This document shows positions 27,527-37,712 of a DNA stretch of 64,000 nucleotides, piece after piece. Made by a program: the position numbers and the translations under genes. Under the pieces are notes generated by a model. It did no database searches. It saw nothing but the letters and a program-made list of their open reading frames with translations, and had not been told where the DNA came from. Origin of the DNA: CALODP01 sp942492055 (GTDB taxonomy: Bacteria; Bacteroidota; Ignavibacteria; Ignavibacteriales; Melioribacteraceae); contig CALODP010000019.1 of assembly GCA_942492055.1 (NCBI GenBank), forward strand, positions 124,001-188,000, given 5' to 3'. Every line of letters starts with the position of its first letter. Position 1 is the first letter of the stretch.

Positions 27527-29299
27527 TTAATTTATGCTATACTCAAAGGGAAGACGCGCTTCACCGAGTTTTGGTTCCGAAACTTTTTTGAACAATGAAT
27601 AATATTTATAGTTTTCGCCAAGTTCATTCTTTATAAGAGCGGAGGCAGATTCTTCATAGAAGATATCGAGTAATTCCTCGAAAGGCTCTTTCAACTTAGG
27701 ATATTCGACCAATCGATATCCGGATAGCCCAGCCATACCAGCGGCTATTTCGATCGCGTCTTCCAGACCACCGAGCTCATCGACAAGCCCGAGTTCTTTA
27801 GCCTGCACCCCTGACCAAACACGCCCTTGCGCGATTTCGTGCACCTGATCGAATGTCATACCACGTCCGTTTGCCACACGGTTAACAAATGTTTCGTAAG
27901 TTCTTTCGATATCCTTTTGAATGATATTCTTTTCGTCCTTTGTAAATGGGCGCGCGGTAGTCATCATGTCCGAATACTTACCGGTTTTAACTCTATCGAA
28001 TGTGATCCCCAGATTATTATCGAAAAACTCTTTTAGATTAGGGACAAGGCCGAATACTCCGATTGAGCCAGTAATGGTAGTAGGTTCAGCAACTATAGTA
28101 TCCGCAGCGCAAGAGATATAGTATCCTCCGGAAGCGGCTACATCACCGAAGGAGACGACAACAGGCATTTCCTCCCTTACCTTTCTTACTTCGTTCCAGA
28201 TAATATCGGAAGTAAGGGCGGAGCCACCGGGAGAATTTACACGTAGGACTATTGCTTTTACTCTGCTATTGTTGCCGGCTGTTCGAATAGCTTCTACAAT
28301 ATTATCTTTTCCAATTGTTTCCGCGTCTCCGGTACCATTATGTATTTCGCCGACTGCATAAATAACCGCAATTCTGTCTTTGGAATATGGAAGCTCAAGC
28401 TCACCGGCTTTGAAATAATCTTTAAGAGAGATTTTTTTCGGTGAAGAGCCGTTACGACTTCGTGCTTCGGAGCGAATATAGTCTTTTACTTCTTCTTCGT
28501 ACATCAAGCTATCTACAAGGCCGTATTTATAGGCGTCTTCGGGTGTACGGATTTTCATATCGTCCGAAATCTCTTTCAACTCCGCTTCAGGAATACCAAT
28601 AGAGGCGGAAATATCGGAGAGCATAGATTCGTGCACCGAATTAATAAGGGCGGTAAGCTGCTCACGATTAGGAGCGGACATTTTTTCGTTACTGAAATAT
28701 TCAACAGCTCCTTTGTATTTACCGGCTTTGAATATTTGCATATCTATATCAAGTTTTTCGAGAGTCTTTTTGAAAAAAGTTAACTGCATTGCAAGCCCTT
28801 TGAAATCGAGGCTACCGGTGGGTGTAAGAAAGAGCTTATCGGCAACGGAGGCAAGATAATAAGCCTTTTGAGAGATATAGTTTCCATGAGCGATAATCAT
28901 TTTGCCGGAGTCTTTGAAATCGATTAGTGCTTTTCTGATAGCCTCCAGAGTAGGGGTGCCTCCAACGATAAGATTATCAAGCTCCAGATAGATAGCGGAA
29001 ATATTATTGTCATACTTAGCTCTTTCGATGGAAGCCAAGACATCTTTGAGCCCAAGCTTTTTGGAAATCTTCGGGAAAAGATAACCGAAATCCTGAGCAG
29101 GAGCGTAAATAGTCCTTTCGGTTAAGGGGTAATCAAGTTCCATTTCCATTACTGTGTTGCTTCCGACGGTAACCGGCACCTCGGTATTAAAAGCAGAAGC
29201 TAACAAAGAAAAGAACCATAATAACAAGAAGAATCCTCCGAACAGAGCCAGAAGAGATCCGAGCATCGAAGCGAAAGTAAACTTAAAAAACTGTTTCAT
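27527..29299 (-). CDS. sppA: Signal peptide peptidase SppA, 67K (double-domain) type
   Basis: A 590-residue inner-membrane serine protease that degrades cleaved signal peptides. A hydrophobic N-terminal segment (LLALFGGFFLLLWFFSLLASA) anchors it. Two crotonase-like S49 domains follow. The Lys of the Ser-Lys dyad is K196 (KAGKYKGAVEYF) in the first half and the nucleophile is S390 (DVAASGGYYISCAAD) in the second, the spacing known for E. coli SppA. GSIGVFG and GRVWSGVQAKELGLVDELGG are further family motifs. It stands alone between array A and the divergent pirin gene. Confidence 0.95.
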   Translation of the reverse strand: MKQFFKFTFASMLGSLLALFGGFFLLLWFFSLLASAFNTEVPVTVGSNTVMEMELDYPLTERTIYAPAQDFGYLFPKISKKLGLKDVLASIERAKYDNNISAIYLELDNLIVGGTPTLEAIRKALIDFKDSGKMIIAHGNYISQKAYYLASVADKLFLTPTGSLDFKGLAMQLTFFKKTLEKLDIDMQIFKAGKYKGAVEYFSNEKMSAPNREQLTALINSVHESMLSDISASIGIPEAELKEISDDMKIRTPEDAYKYGLVDSLMYEEEVKDYIRSEARSRNGSSPKKISLKDYFKAGELELPYSKDRIAVIYAVGEIHNGTGDAETIGKDNIVEAIRTAGNNSRVKAIVLRVNSPGGSALTSDIIWNEVRKVREEMPVVVSFGDVAASGGYYISCAADTIVAEPTTITGSIGVFGLVPNLKEFFDNNLGITFDRVKTGKYSDMMTTARPFTKDEKNIIQKDIERTYETFVNRVANGRGMTFDQVHEIAQGRVWSGVQAKELGLVDELGGLEDAIEIAAGMAGLSGYRLVEYPKLKEPFEELLDIFYEESASALIKNELGENYKYYSLFKKVSEPKLGEARLPFEYSIN

Positions 29300-29391
29300 G
29301 AATTTTCCGCGCTATTGTATTGTTAGAAAATATCTCAAAGTATTGTTCTTGAATATCAAGAAGTACAAAATAATAAAAACAGGAATAAGTA

Positions 29392-30168
29392 ATGGAAACA
29401 AATAAAAAATTCAGAATAACAACATACAAACTGAATGAACAGGCCGAAGGTTCATTTGACGGTGGTAGAATAACCGAAACAAAACCGATTGGCTTTCCTG
29501 GCGAGGGATCGAAGGTTGTACGTTTAGGCCCTTTGTTTTATTGGGCTTGGGCAACATCGCATGAAAAGAGCCTAATCGGTATTCATCCTCATAAAGGATT
29601 TGAGATAATCAGTTATGTACTAAAAGGAAAGATGAATCATTACGATACTCTTTCGGGTAGAAGTAGTGTTGCGGAGGGTGGCTTGCTAGGAATGCAGACA
29701 GGATCGGGCGTATCGCACGAAGAGGGGTTTGAGGGGGAAAGTGAATTTTTTCAAATATGGTTGGAGCCATTTCTAATTGACGCATATGACAGAAAGCCTA
29801 ATTATTTTGAATTCACTACAGAAGACTTCCCTACAAGGCGAGATGGGAATTCGGAGATAAAAACAATAATCGGAGAAGGAAGCCCGGTTAAACTTATTGC
29901 AGAAGCCAGGATGTGGGATATTCGAATAAAGCCGAATTCCGAGTATAGATTCAAGATTGAAAAGGGAAAATATTTTTCTTCCTTATGTGTGGAGGGGGAA
30001 GGGATTTGGGAAAATTCCGAAGCATTCGTTAAGAGAGAATTCACAGTAATAGAAACCGAAGAGGCAAGCAAGGTGACCATAAATACCGGAGATGATGGCG
30101 TTAGAATATTCGTTATTGAAGTTCCTCAAAAGGTTGACTACCTGCTTTATCCTGATACTGAGTATTGA
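29392..30168 (+). CDS. Pirin-family bicupin protein
   Basis: A 258-residue cytoplasmic protein of the pirin family (two cupin barrels, one iron). The metal ligands are seen in GIHPHKGFEIISYVLKG (two histidines), NHYDTL and GVSHEEGFEGES; the pirin signature continues with FFQIWLEP. Some bacterial pirins act as quercetin dioxygenases and others bind regulators or enzymes, so the role is open. An aggaataagta ribosome site precedes the ATG. It is divergent from sppA and ends facing the tricorn protease gene. Confidence 0.88.
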   Translation: METNKKFRITTYKLNEQAEGSFDGGRITETKPIGFPGEGSKVVRLGPLFYWAWATSHEKSLIGIHPHKGFEIISYVLKGKMNHYDTLSGRSSVAEGGLLGMQTGSGVSHEEGFEGESEFFQIWLEPFLIDAYDRKPNYFEFTTEDFPTRRDGNSEIKTIIGEGSPVKLIAEARMWDIRIKPNSEYRFKIEKGKYFSSLCVEGEGIWENSEAFVKREFTVIETEEASKVTINTGDDGVRIFVIEVPQKVDYLLYPDTEY

Positions 30169-30173
30169 ATACG

Positions 30174-30199
30174 GGCTGTCTCCATTTGAGAAGACAGCC
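30174..30199. terminator. Hairpin between converging genes
   Basis: GGCTGTCT and AGACAGCC pair perfectly around a 10-nt loop between the pirin and tricorn stops. The tails are AT-rich without a long T run, so it is a probable bidirectional terminator. Confidence 0.55.
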
Positions 30200-30208
30200 T
30201 TGAGAAAT

Positions 30209-33200
30209 TTATTTCTTACTATCGATTTGTTTCAACAAAATCTCAACCGATTTTTTCAATTGAGCATCCTCCCCTTTTACTTTACAATCGGGAGCATTTT
30301 CAACTAACACATCGGGAACCGCAGGATTGTTTTCCATCGGCTCGTCGGTTTTAGTAACATACCAAGCTCTTCTCGGGAGACGCACATAGGAACCATCGAT
30401 TAGTCTTTTCGAGCCGGTCGAAATAACGGCACCGAAAGTCGGTTGCCCAACCAAAGTACCTATTCCCAGAGTTTTGTATGCAAAGGAGAAAATTTCCGCA
30501 TTCGAATAACTGTTTTGATTACACATAGCGATTGATGGCTTCATCCATGCGGCGTATGGTAATCTTTCGCCAACGGAATAGTAAGGTCGGAAATTTTTGC
30601 TTTCCTTTTCGAGATTTCCGGAAGCTCCGCGAGGAATATTATATGCATGTTGCTTGTAGTTTAGTACAGCCATCAGATAATCTGTTATCCAACCACCGTT
30701 GTTGTAACGAACATCAATAACAAGTCCTTCTTTACCGAGACCTCTTGCAGTTATCTCTCTTTCGAACTTTTCGAAGTTCTCCCATCCCATTGTTTTAATG
30801 TGAAGATATCCGAGGCGACCGTTCGAATATTTTTCAACAAGCTCTCTGTTTCGAGCAGCCCATTGATCAACCTTTAATTCTCGCAGAGAACTTTCAGGTT
30901 GAATAAGGACTTCTCTTTTTTCCCCTTTAGGGTTTTCAATCTCAAGGAGTGTTTTTTCCTTGATAGTATTGGCCATGAGAGAGAAGAAATTCATATCATC
31001 TGTAATTTCAGTACCATTAACCGCTAAGACAATATCACCTACGTTTACTTTACTTATTTCTTTATCAGCCGGAGAATTCTTTACAACGGAGATTACTTTT
31101 ACCCCTTTGCTCATTGGCTCAACTTCCACACCTATCAAACCTGTTTTTTCTTTTTGGGTTTCCTGGCGCTCGTTAACATCAAGTAATCCCATATGGCTGG
31201 CGTTTATTTGCCCAAGCATAAGATTGAACATGTCTTGAAAATCCTTAACCGTAGAGGCTTTCATGCACATCGGTTTGTAAATATCTTTCAACTCATTCCA
31301 ATCTCTTCCGTGAAAATCAGGATCGTAGAAAGAAAGATTGAGAGCTCTCCAAGCCTCTTCGAAAATCTGATCTCTTTCCTGATTATAGTTCAATTTCATT
31401 TTCGCCACGAAAGGAAGATTTTCCTCTTTGTTATTGCTGGCACAAACTCTTGCTATGTTTCTTTTCTTTATCATGTAAAGCTGTTTGTATTCACTATCGA
31501 AAGAAAGTCCTCCCGGATTCTGACCACCCTGAGTAATAGCCTTAATTTCCGAGCCATCCCACTTCACAGAGAATAGATCGTTACCCGATCCAAGATTGTT
31601 TTTCCCAACATAATAGAACTTCTTTCCGTCCTTAGAAACAGCAAGGTCTGATTCATCCCCCGGTAAAGAAGTTACTTGTACTAATCTTTCGTAAATATTA
31701 TCGAAATCGATTTTGATATCGCCGTTATCTTTCTTTTTATCTTTCGAAGAATCGGAATCTTCGTCCCAGTCAGCTTTGGTTTTTTCCCAATCCTCATTAT
31801 TCAACCAGACAAACCATACATCATAGTTGCTATTGTTTCTGTTGGAAAGGAAAGCGAGTTTGGACCCGTCTTTACTCCACACAGGATAAACATCAGCTCG
31901 TGGAGCCATAGAAACATTAACAGGCTTCTTACTACCATCGGCAGCCTGGATATATATCTCGCTGTTTTCGTAAAGATCGCTCAATGAATAAGCCAACCAT
32001 TTATCGTCCGGACTCCAGCTAACATTTCCGGGAGCATCCCAACCGCTAAGTAGTTCTACTTCAGCAGATAATTTCCCTTCTGCGGTTAGCTCGGCTACAA
32101 TCAATTTCCCTTTGTCGATTTCATATGCGATTTTCTTACCGTCGTGTGAAACTATGGGATAAGTTTCATCTTCGTCGGAATCGGTGACTCTTATCAATTC
32201 TCGCTTGAAAGTTTTGAAAAGATTCGGTTCGTCTTTGTCGGATGATTTGCATAGATACAGATCGAACTGTCCGTTACGATCTGAAGCAAAAACCAAAGTA
32301 GTGTCGTTAAGCCATTCAACGTTTTGATCTCTGTAAGGACTATTGGAAACATTCACACTTTTGCTTTTCTTTTTATCAGCTTCTTTAACGAAGATTTCTC
32401 CCCTTACAACAAATGCCAAATATTTTCCGTTAGGAGAAACAGCGTACTCGGTAGGACTGCTTCGGAAAGTCTTATTTACAATCGGATCGAATTTGTAATC
32501 AGCCGCGATAGAAATATCTACTTTCTTCGGAGATCCGACAGGTAAATTCATGAAATATATATCGGTTCCCTTTTCGAACGCAATTGATTTACCATCACCA
32601 CTTATACTTAAATATCGCGCACCTTCGTCGCTGAAAGAGGTAACTTGTTCAATATTACCGGTTAGTTGACCGCTTTCTGAAATATTTAGCTTATGAACAT
32701 TATATCTTCCGGAACGAGGACTTAGGAAATAGATAGTTTGATTATCGGCCCACTTAGGATAGATATCATTTCCGTCATGCTCAGTAAGCTGAATAAACTT
32801 ATCATTTTCAATGTCATAGATCCAGACATTATAATTTGCCGGTCCTCTGTAAGCCTCACGAACTTCACGGCACCATCCCAAAGAGAAAGCGATAAATTTA
32901 CCGTTAGGTGATACTGATGCGTAATCACCGTCAGCGTTAAGAATTCTCACAGGGGTGCCACCGTTAGCTGAAACCTTGTGAATCTCATTACCCCATTCAA
33001 CTTCACGATAATTTCTGTTGGTAGAGAAAACCAATTCGTCATCATTATCCCATTGGGTAATTCTGTCGTTGGCTGAATGGAATGTTATTCTTTTGGGAAT
33101 TCCACCTTCGGAATCGATTACAAAAATATCGGAATTACCATATCGATCGCTACTAAAGGCAATTTTACTCCCATCTTTGTTCCAGACAGGGTAACCGTCG

Positions 33201-33403
33201 TAAGCTTCGTGAATAGTAATTCTTTCTGCTTTTCCACCATTGGCAGCTACCGTCCAGATATCACCTTGGAAAGAAAAAGCGATTTTGCTTCCGTCATTAT
33301 TTAATGCCGGCATTCTTACGAAAGGAGATTCATCCTTCGCGGAAAGAGCAATAGATAAGAAAAGAAACAACAGAGTTAACGAAACAAGATTACGTGTTCG
33401 CAT
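30209..33403 (-). CDS. Tricorn-type protease (S41 family)
   Basis: A 1064-residue protein, the normal length of tricorn proteases. After a signal peptide (LVSLTLLFLFLSIALSAK) come many WD/TolB-like propeller repeats (FSFQGDIWTVAANGGKAERIT, KIAFSSDRYGNSDIFVID), which form two propellers over residues 25-650. A C1 helical part, a PDZ domain (about 770-850: GVEVEPMSKGVKVISVVKNSP, then GDIVLAVNGTEI) and the S41 catalytic core follow, with the nucleophile region NQNSYSNAEIFSFAYK near residue 965. Tricorn enzymes degrade oligopeptides. A signal peptide implies action in the periplasm, unlike the cytoplasmic archaeal enzyme. An aaagggggatt ribosome site supports the ATG. Confidence 0.92.
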   Translation of the reverse strand: MRTRNLVSLTLLFLFLSIALSAKDESPFVRMPALNNDGSKIAFSFQGDIWTVAANGGKAERITIHEAYDGYPVWNKDGSKIAFSSDRYGNSDIFVIDSEGGIPKRITFHSANDRITQWDNDDELVFSTNRNYREVEWGNEIHKVSANGGTPVRILNADGDYASVSPNGKFIAFSLGWCREVREAYRGPANYNVWIYDIENDKFIQLTEHDGNDIYPKWADNQTIYFLSPRSGRYNVHKLNISESGQLTGNIEQVTSFSDEGARYLSISGDGKSIAFEKGTDIYFMNLPVGSPKKVDISIAADYKFDPIVNKTFRSSPTEYAVSPNGKYLAFVVRGEIFVKEADKKKSKSVNVSNSPYRDQNVEWLNDTTLVFASDRNGQFDLYLCKSSDKDEPNLFKTFKRELIRVTDSDEDETYPIVSHDGKKIAYEIDKGKLIVAELTAEGKLSAEVELLSGWDAPGNVSWSPDDKWLAYSLSDLYENSEIYIQAADGSKKPVNVSMAPRADVYPVWSKDGSKLAFLSNRNNSNYDVWFVWLNNEDWEKTKADWDEDSDSSKDKKKDNGDIKIDFDNIYERLVQVTSLPGDESDLAVSKDGKKFYYVGKNNLGSGNDLFSVKWDGSEIKAITQGGQNPGGLSFDSEYKQLYMIKKRNIARVCASNNKEENLPFVAKMKLNYNQERDQIFEEAWRALNLSFYDPDFHGRDWNELKDIYKPMCMKASTVKDFQDMFNLMLGQINASHMGLLDVNERQETQKEKTGLIGVEVEPMSKGVKVISVVKNSPADKEISKVNVGDIVLAVNGTEITDDMNFFSLMANTIKEKTLLEIENPKGEKREVLIQPESSLRELKVDQWAARNRELVEKYSNGRLGYLHIKTMGWENFEKFEREITARGLGKEGLVIDVRYNNGGWITDYLMAVLNYKQHAYNIPRGASGNLEKESKNFRPYYSVGERLPYAAWMKPSIAMCNQNSYSNAEIFSFAYKTLGIGTLVGQPTFGAVISTGSKRLIDGSYVRLPRRAWYVTKTDEPMENNPAVPDVLVENAPDCKVKGEDAQLKKSVEILLKQIDSKK

Positions 33404-33609
33404 AATCCCCCTTTAATTTTATGATTAACTAAGATATTTCCGAATTTTGGTTAGACGCGACGAAAAAGAAAAAGTTATTTTCGAAAAACAAAGATGCGAA
33501 AAAGATACTAATTATATTGGTTGAAAAGGATATTAAGAGGAAATAGGGTTAATATTATTGGGGAAATAATGAGCCGAGAGAAAAAATATCCCGACTCACA
33601 ATCTATCGA

Positions 33610-34149
33610 TTACTTTCTATTCTTAAGCTTGTTCTTATTCACTTTATAAAAATCTTTGATGAATTCATCGAGCAGACTATTTATGGAAATTTTCAACTCC
33701 AGCTGAACATCTTTTGCCGTTGATAATCCGACTTCATCTCTCTCCCATGTAATAGCTGAATAGTGCGGCATATTATTTCTCTTTAACTTAACATCCTGAA
33801 TAAAACGCACAATCACACTATACGCATAAAGATTATTTTTGGGCTCGTTATCCACACGAATGGAAACTTCAACGCATGGAGCTCCTTCAATACCTTTACT
33901 ATCGGCAAACTCAACTGCATGGATACCGGCACCTTTTAGGGATTTAATAACAAACTTCTCAATCTCTTTCTCAGTCAGTCCCTTATCGAGTTTATCCCCT
34001 TCAAAATCCCAAACATAAACACCGAATTTATTACAGTCTTTCAATGCCTTCAACTGAAACGCTTCGTATTCATCAACTGTTTGCGCGTTAACCGCAAAAG
34101 AAGTCAAAAAGATAACAATCGAACACAAAATCAGGCTAAACTTTTTCAC
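33610..34149 (-). CDS. Secreted hypothetical protein
   Basis: A 179-residue exported protein. It starts at GTG (aaaggattgtagtt upstream) and has a signal peptide, KKFSLILCSIVIFLTSFAVNAQ. The mature part has two short cysteine-containing segments (KDCNKFG and GAPCVEVSIRV) and a mixed alpha-beta pattern (VYVWDFEGDKL, LKGAGIHAVEF, NLYAYSVIVRFIQDV). This resembles small periplasmic lipid-free domains of unknown function in Bacteroidota. It lies between tricorn and gatD with no overlap. I do not recognise a family. Confidence 0.6.
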   Translation of the reverse strand: MKKFSLILCSIVIFLTSFAVNAQTVDEYEAFQLKALKDCNKFGVYVWDFEGDKLDKGLTEKEIEKFVIKSLKGAGIHAVEFADSKGIEGAPCVEVSIRVDNEPKNNLYAYSVIVRFIQDVKLKRNNMPHYSAITWERDEVGLSTAKDVQLELKISINSLLDEFIKDFYKVNKNKLKNRK

Positions 34150-34194
34150 AACTACAATCCTTTCACTTATTAAAAATCGAGCCGAAAGATACGA

Positions 34195-35574
34195 TTATTT
34201 CTTGTACTTTGAAATAAAATCCTCCACTTCCGGAAGACCACCCTGATAGATCAAATAGCCGTTACTCGGTTCTCTTTCTGTGATTTCACCCGCAATCGGA
34301 TTAAGCATAATCTCTTTAACTTTTTCCAAATCTTCTGTTTGCCCGAGAGCCCATCCTAACTTAACATAAGCAACCTCAGGGAGCATATTGGCGCATGGAA
34401 CAACACCCAAATCGAGCATCTCTCTTCCGGTTTCGTATACATACATTTGAACGTATCCCCAAAGGGTTTGCACTGTCATGTATACCGCAACCCCTTTTTC
34501 CTGTGCTCTTTTGAGAGCCGGATAGAGAGGTTTGTTTACGTGCCCAAGTCCGGTTCCGGCTATTACTATTCCTCTGTATCCGTTATCGATAAGAGAATCT
34601 ATAATATCGGGACGCATGTTCGGGTAATAGTAAACAATACTTACCTTCTCTTCGAATGTAGAAATTATTTTTACTTTTCTATCTTCCCTTCTTCTTTTGT
34701 AATCCTCTCTAAGAGGAGTTATCGCCGAACGATCTATCTTAGCAATGGGAATATCCCCTATCGTTCTGAACGTTGACCTATAACTGGAGTGCATTTTCCT
34801 TACTCTGGTTCCACGATGCAACAACCCGTATTGATCGGAAGTAGGTCCGAACATACATACCATTACTTCGGCAATATCACTTTCTGCCGCTGTTTTAACC
34901 GCGTGAATCAGATTCAATGCGGCGTCGGAGGAAGGGCGATCACTTGACCGCTGGGAACCTACCATTACTATTGGGATCGGAGACTCTTGTACCATGAAAG
35001 ACAATATCGCTGCGGTATGATGCATCACATCGGTTCCGTGTCCGATTACGATTCCTTTAACTCCTTTCTCAATTTCTTTTCCGATAGCCTTCGCGGTACC
35101 GATCCACTGCTCAGGTCCCATGTTCTCACTGAAGACCCCATATAGTTTTTCAGTATCGAGATTACAATAATCCGCAAGCTCAGGAACCGAACCATATAAC
35201 TCGCCGGGAGAAAAAGCGGGAATCACCGCTCCGGTTCTATAATCAAGGCGACTGGCAATTGTTCCGCCGGTTCCCAACAACTTAACATTAGGTTTTTCGG
35301 GATCAAACGGGAATTCCTGTTCGGGAATTCTGTAATTCGCCTCTTTCTTCCCGTTAACTTCAATATCCACAATGTTTCTAGCTGCTATACCGATATTATA
35401 TCCGATAGGAAGTTTCAGAACAATATGTTTATCATCGGCGGTTTCCGATCTGGGAAGAATTATCCCTTTGAAACTCCCGCTAAAAGTTGAAATCTTTGCG
35501 TCGCTCCAAACGGGAGCGGAAAATTGTTGCAAAATACTTAAGGCTTCTCCTCTGTAACCTTTATACTCGCTCAT
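34195..35574 (-). CDS. gatD: Glu-tRNA(Gln) amidotransferase subunit D (archaeal-type GatD)
   Basis: The 459-residue subunit frees ammonia from glutamine or asparagine for GatE to use on Glu-tRNA(Gln). An N-terminal SH3-like part (residues 1-80: YRGEALSIL, then IVLKLPIGYNIGIAARNIVDIEV) precedes an L-asparaginase domain with the catalytic threonines in LLGTGGTIASRLDYRTGAV and GHGTDVMHHTAA, and the lysine region KMHSSYRSTFRTIG. That N-terminal domain separates GatD from plain asparaginases. The ATG at 35574 overlaps the gatE stop (ATGA) and has a very strong gaggaggagaa site; the earlier in-frame ATG at 35625 lies inside gatE. Translational coupling is expected. Confidence 0.93.
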   Translation of the reverse strand: MSEYKGYRGEALSILQQFSAPVWSDAKISTFSGSFKGIILPRSETADDKHIVLKLPIGYNIGIAARNIVDIEVNGKKEANYRIPEQEFPFDPEKPNVKLLGTGGTIASRLDYRTGAVIPAFSPGELYGSVPELADYCNLDTEKLYGVFSENMGPEQWIGTAKAIGKEIEKGVKGIVIGHGTDVMHHTAAILSFMVQESPIPIVMVGSQRSSDRPSSDAALNLIHAVKTAAESDIAEVMVCMFGPTSDQYGLLHRGTRVRKMHSSYRSTFRTIGDIPIAKIDRSAITPLREDYKRRREDRKVKIISTFEEKVSIVYYYPNMRPDIIDSLIDNGYRGIVIAGTGLGHVNKPLYPALKRAQEKGVAVYMTVQTLWGYVQMYVYETGREMLDLGVVPCANMLPEVAYVKLGWALGQTEDLEKVKEIMLNPIAGEITEREPSNGYLIYQGGLPEVEDFISKYKK

Positions 35575-37493
35575 TTCTCCTCCTCGTTTGTTACGACTAA
35601 TTTTTCCGCGATCATTTTTCCGCAAACCCTTCCGCGCAACTCATTCATAACCAACCCCATAATAACCTTGGTAATATTACCCGGTTTGTGGAGTTTCATT
35701 CCCCCCGCCTTTACTATTAACTCATCCATGGTCTTTTCTATCTCCTCTTCATCGGCCGGTTTCAAAATATCTTCATCATTAAGCCATCCCTTTTCCAGAT
35801 AGAAGATAATAGCCATTAATACACCTTCTCTTACAATACTCCCCGAAGCGTATAGTCCCATCAGTTTTCGGAAAATATTCTCATTCAACAGACTAATATT
35901 ATACCCTTTCTTTTTTAGACATTTCGGATAGTTAATAAGTACAACAGCCGAAAATACATGATCAATTTGATATCGGGAAACGAACTCCAGAAAAAGTTCT
36001 GCATATTTCGAAATCGCAAGATCCGGAATAATATCTTCGGGAACTCCAATCTCTCGGTACCATTTCTCTCTCTTCCAATATGGCTTTCCAATCGAACTCT
36101 TAATTCTCATTACTCTTTCCTCCTTTATCATTTCGGGAGGAAGATCGGTATCGGGATACATTCTGTCGGCTCCTGGAAGTATTCTTTCGAACCCGTTTGT
36201 ACCGTCACTAAGGGCTTGTCTTGTTTCCGAAGGAACTCCCATCGTCGCCTCGCGGGCTCTAATGATGATTTCATTAGCCGCTGTCGCCGTATCAGGTTCA
36301 TCACCCCAGACAACAACAATAGTATCGTTTTCATTAGCTCCGACATATTTAATAATCTCTTGCCACTCGGATGAAGTTAGATTATCTCCTCTACTGTCCG
36401 AGTGAATGATATTAGGTATTTCGGATAGACATGCAATCACTCTAACTCTATCGGATATTTCCTTTGAGAAATATGTATTAGTTTGTGTTTGCCAATTCAG
36501 CAACCTGTTATACCCCTTTAGCAATACGCATTTGATAGCCTGCTTTCTTTCAACCGCTTTCTTTATCGGTGTGAAATGAGGATTCTTTAGAAGCTCCGAG
36601 ATATCTCGCACTGTTGCTTCGAAACTTTCTTCGGTAATTCCTCTTTTGGCAAGTTCCTCCTTCAAGCGTAACAAATTCCATTGTCGCATTCCCTCGTTAT
36701 AAGTAAGAAGCGGAATAGCCGGAATCTTAGGTACACCTTTGATCTCAACTCTGGTTCCCCCTTCTACACTTACGTTTACATCTTCCCTCGCGGCTCCCAT
36801 GCCACGACGTACTTTCCCGCTGCTACGTACAATACGACTAAGTATATCAGCTACTTCCGCCACTTCATTAGGAGTTTTCATATCAGGAGCGGTAACCGTT
36901 TCAATCAATGGCATTCCGAGACGATCTGTAAGATATACTCTTTCGTGCCCTACATCCGTTACCTCACGACATGAATCTTCTTCAATGGACATTTGAACAA
37001 TCTCAACTTTCCTATCCCTATAAGGAATCTCCCCGTCCAACGCGTGAATTGCGGTTCTTTGAAAACCGGTTGGAATACTTCCGTCGAGATACTGTTTTCG
37101 GGCAATGTGTAATTCGTCAACAATCGTACAATTCATCATCAATCCCAATTCGATAGCAATATCAAGTGCTTCTTCGTTAATAATGAAAGGTGGAGTGTCG
37201 TCCATTTCGTAGGTACAAACTGTTTCTCGGTTAATTCTGTAGATAATGTTTTTCTTAGTTTTGAATTCCATGAGGGCGGTGCCATCATATTCTCCCAACT
37301 CAGAAAGAGTGGGACGCATATGCCTCAATATCTCCGCGTCATATTTATCGCTGTAATGACCGGCGGGACAGTGGCAGAAGAGTTTTTTTTCGGTTAATAA
37401 CTGCTGATGAATTTCCAATCCCGATTTGAAGCCTATTTTTCGGTAATCTTCAGCGGTCATCTCATTAAAGGACTTGAAAATAAAGTCGATCAT
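35571..37493 (-). CDS. gatE: Glu-tRNA(Gln) amidotransferase subunit E (archaeal-type GatE)
   Basis: A 640-residue GatB-related subunit that phosphorylates and amidates the glutamate on Glu-tRNA(Gln), making Gln-tRNA(Gln). The N-terminal cradle has GFKSGLEIHQQLLTEKKLFCHCP, the family start, and the DRLGMPLIETVTAPDM and GMGAAREDVNVSVEGGTRVEIKGV motifs. The AspRS-like insertion (residues about 290-400) is what separates GatE from GatB. The C terminus has the Yqey-like KAGGMKLHKPGNITKVIMGLVMNE region. GatDE is typical of archaea and rare in bacteria, so this pair is notable. GatD follows with a 4-bp overlap. Confidence 0.95.
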   Translation of the reverse strand: MIDFIFKSFNEMTAEDYRKIGFKSGLEIHQQLLTEKKLFCHCPAGHYSDKYDAEILRHMRPTLSELGEYDGTALMEFKTKKNIIYRINRETVCTYEMDDTPPFIINEEALDIAIELGLMMNCTIVDELHIARKQYLDGSIPTGFQRTAIHALDGEIPYRDRKVEIVQMSIEEDSCREVTDVGHERVYLTDRLGMPLIETVTAPDMKTPNEVAEVADILSRIVRSSGKVRRGMGAAREDVNVSVEGGTRVEIKGVPKIPAIPLLTYNEGMRQWNLLRLKEELAKRGITEESFEATVRDISELLKNPHFTPIKKAVERKQAIKCVLLKGYNRLLNWQTQTNTYFSKEISDRVRVIACLSEIPNIIHSDSRGDNLTSSEWQEIIKYVGANENDTIVVVWGDEPDTATAANEIIIRAREATMGVPSETRQALSDGTNGFERILPGADRMYPDTDLPPEMIKEERVMRIKSSIGKPYWKREKWYREIGVPEDIIPDLAISKYAELFLEFVSRYQIDHVFSAVVLINYPKCLKKKGYNISLLNENIFRKLMGLYASGSIVREGVLMAIIFYLEKGWLNDEDILKPADEEEIEKTMDELIVKAGGMKLHKPGNITKVIMGLVMNELRGRVCGKMIAEKLVVTNEEEK

Positions 37494-37545
37494 TTATGCT
37501 GATGTCCTGATTTTGTGATAATATCCGAAAGAACGATGTATAGAA

Positions 37546-37665
37546 ATGCAACAACTTAAAAGTTTTACTGAACTTAAGGAGCTAATTAAAGAGATGCAAG
37601 AAAAATTCTTTAATGAATTTCATAAAAAGGGAACAATTTTATATAAGGCTCTTCACTTCCTATAA
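37546..37665 (+). CDS. Possible 39-residue small protein
   Basis: A short open frame from ATG to TAA in the 219-bp gap between gatE and the aminopeptidase gene. The product would be charged and helical (MQQLKSFTELKELIKEMQ, then EKFFNEFHKKG). No ribosome site is visible, and no relative is known to me. It may be spurious; it is recorded because the codon choice looks protein-like. Confidence 0.25.
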   Translation: MQQLKSFTELKELIKEMQEKFFNEFHKKGTILYKALHFL

Positions 37666-37712
37666 TTGTTTTCTTAACTTGATGTCAGTTTTATTAATAA
37701 TGGAGATCATTT

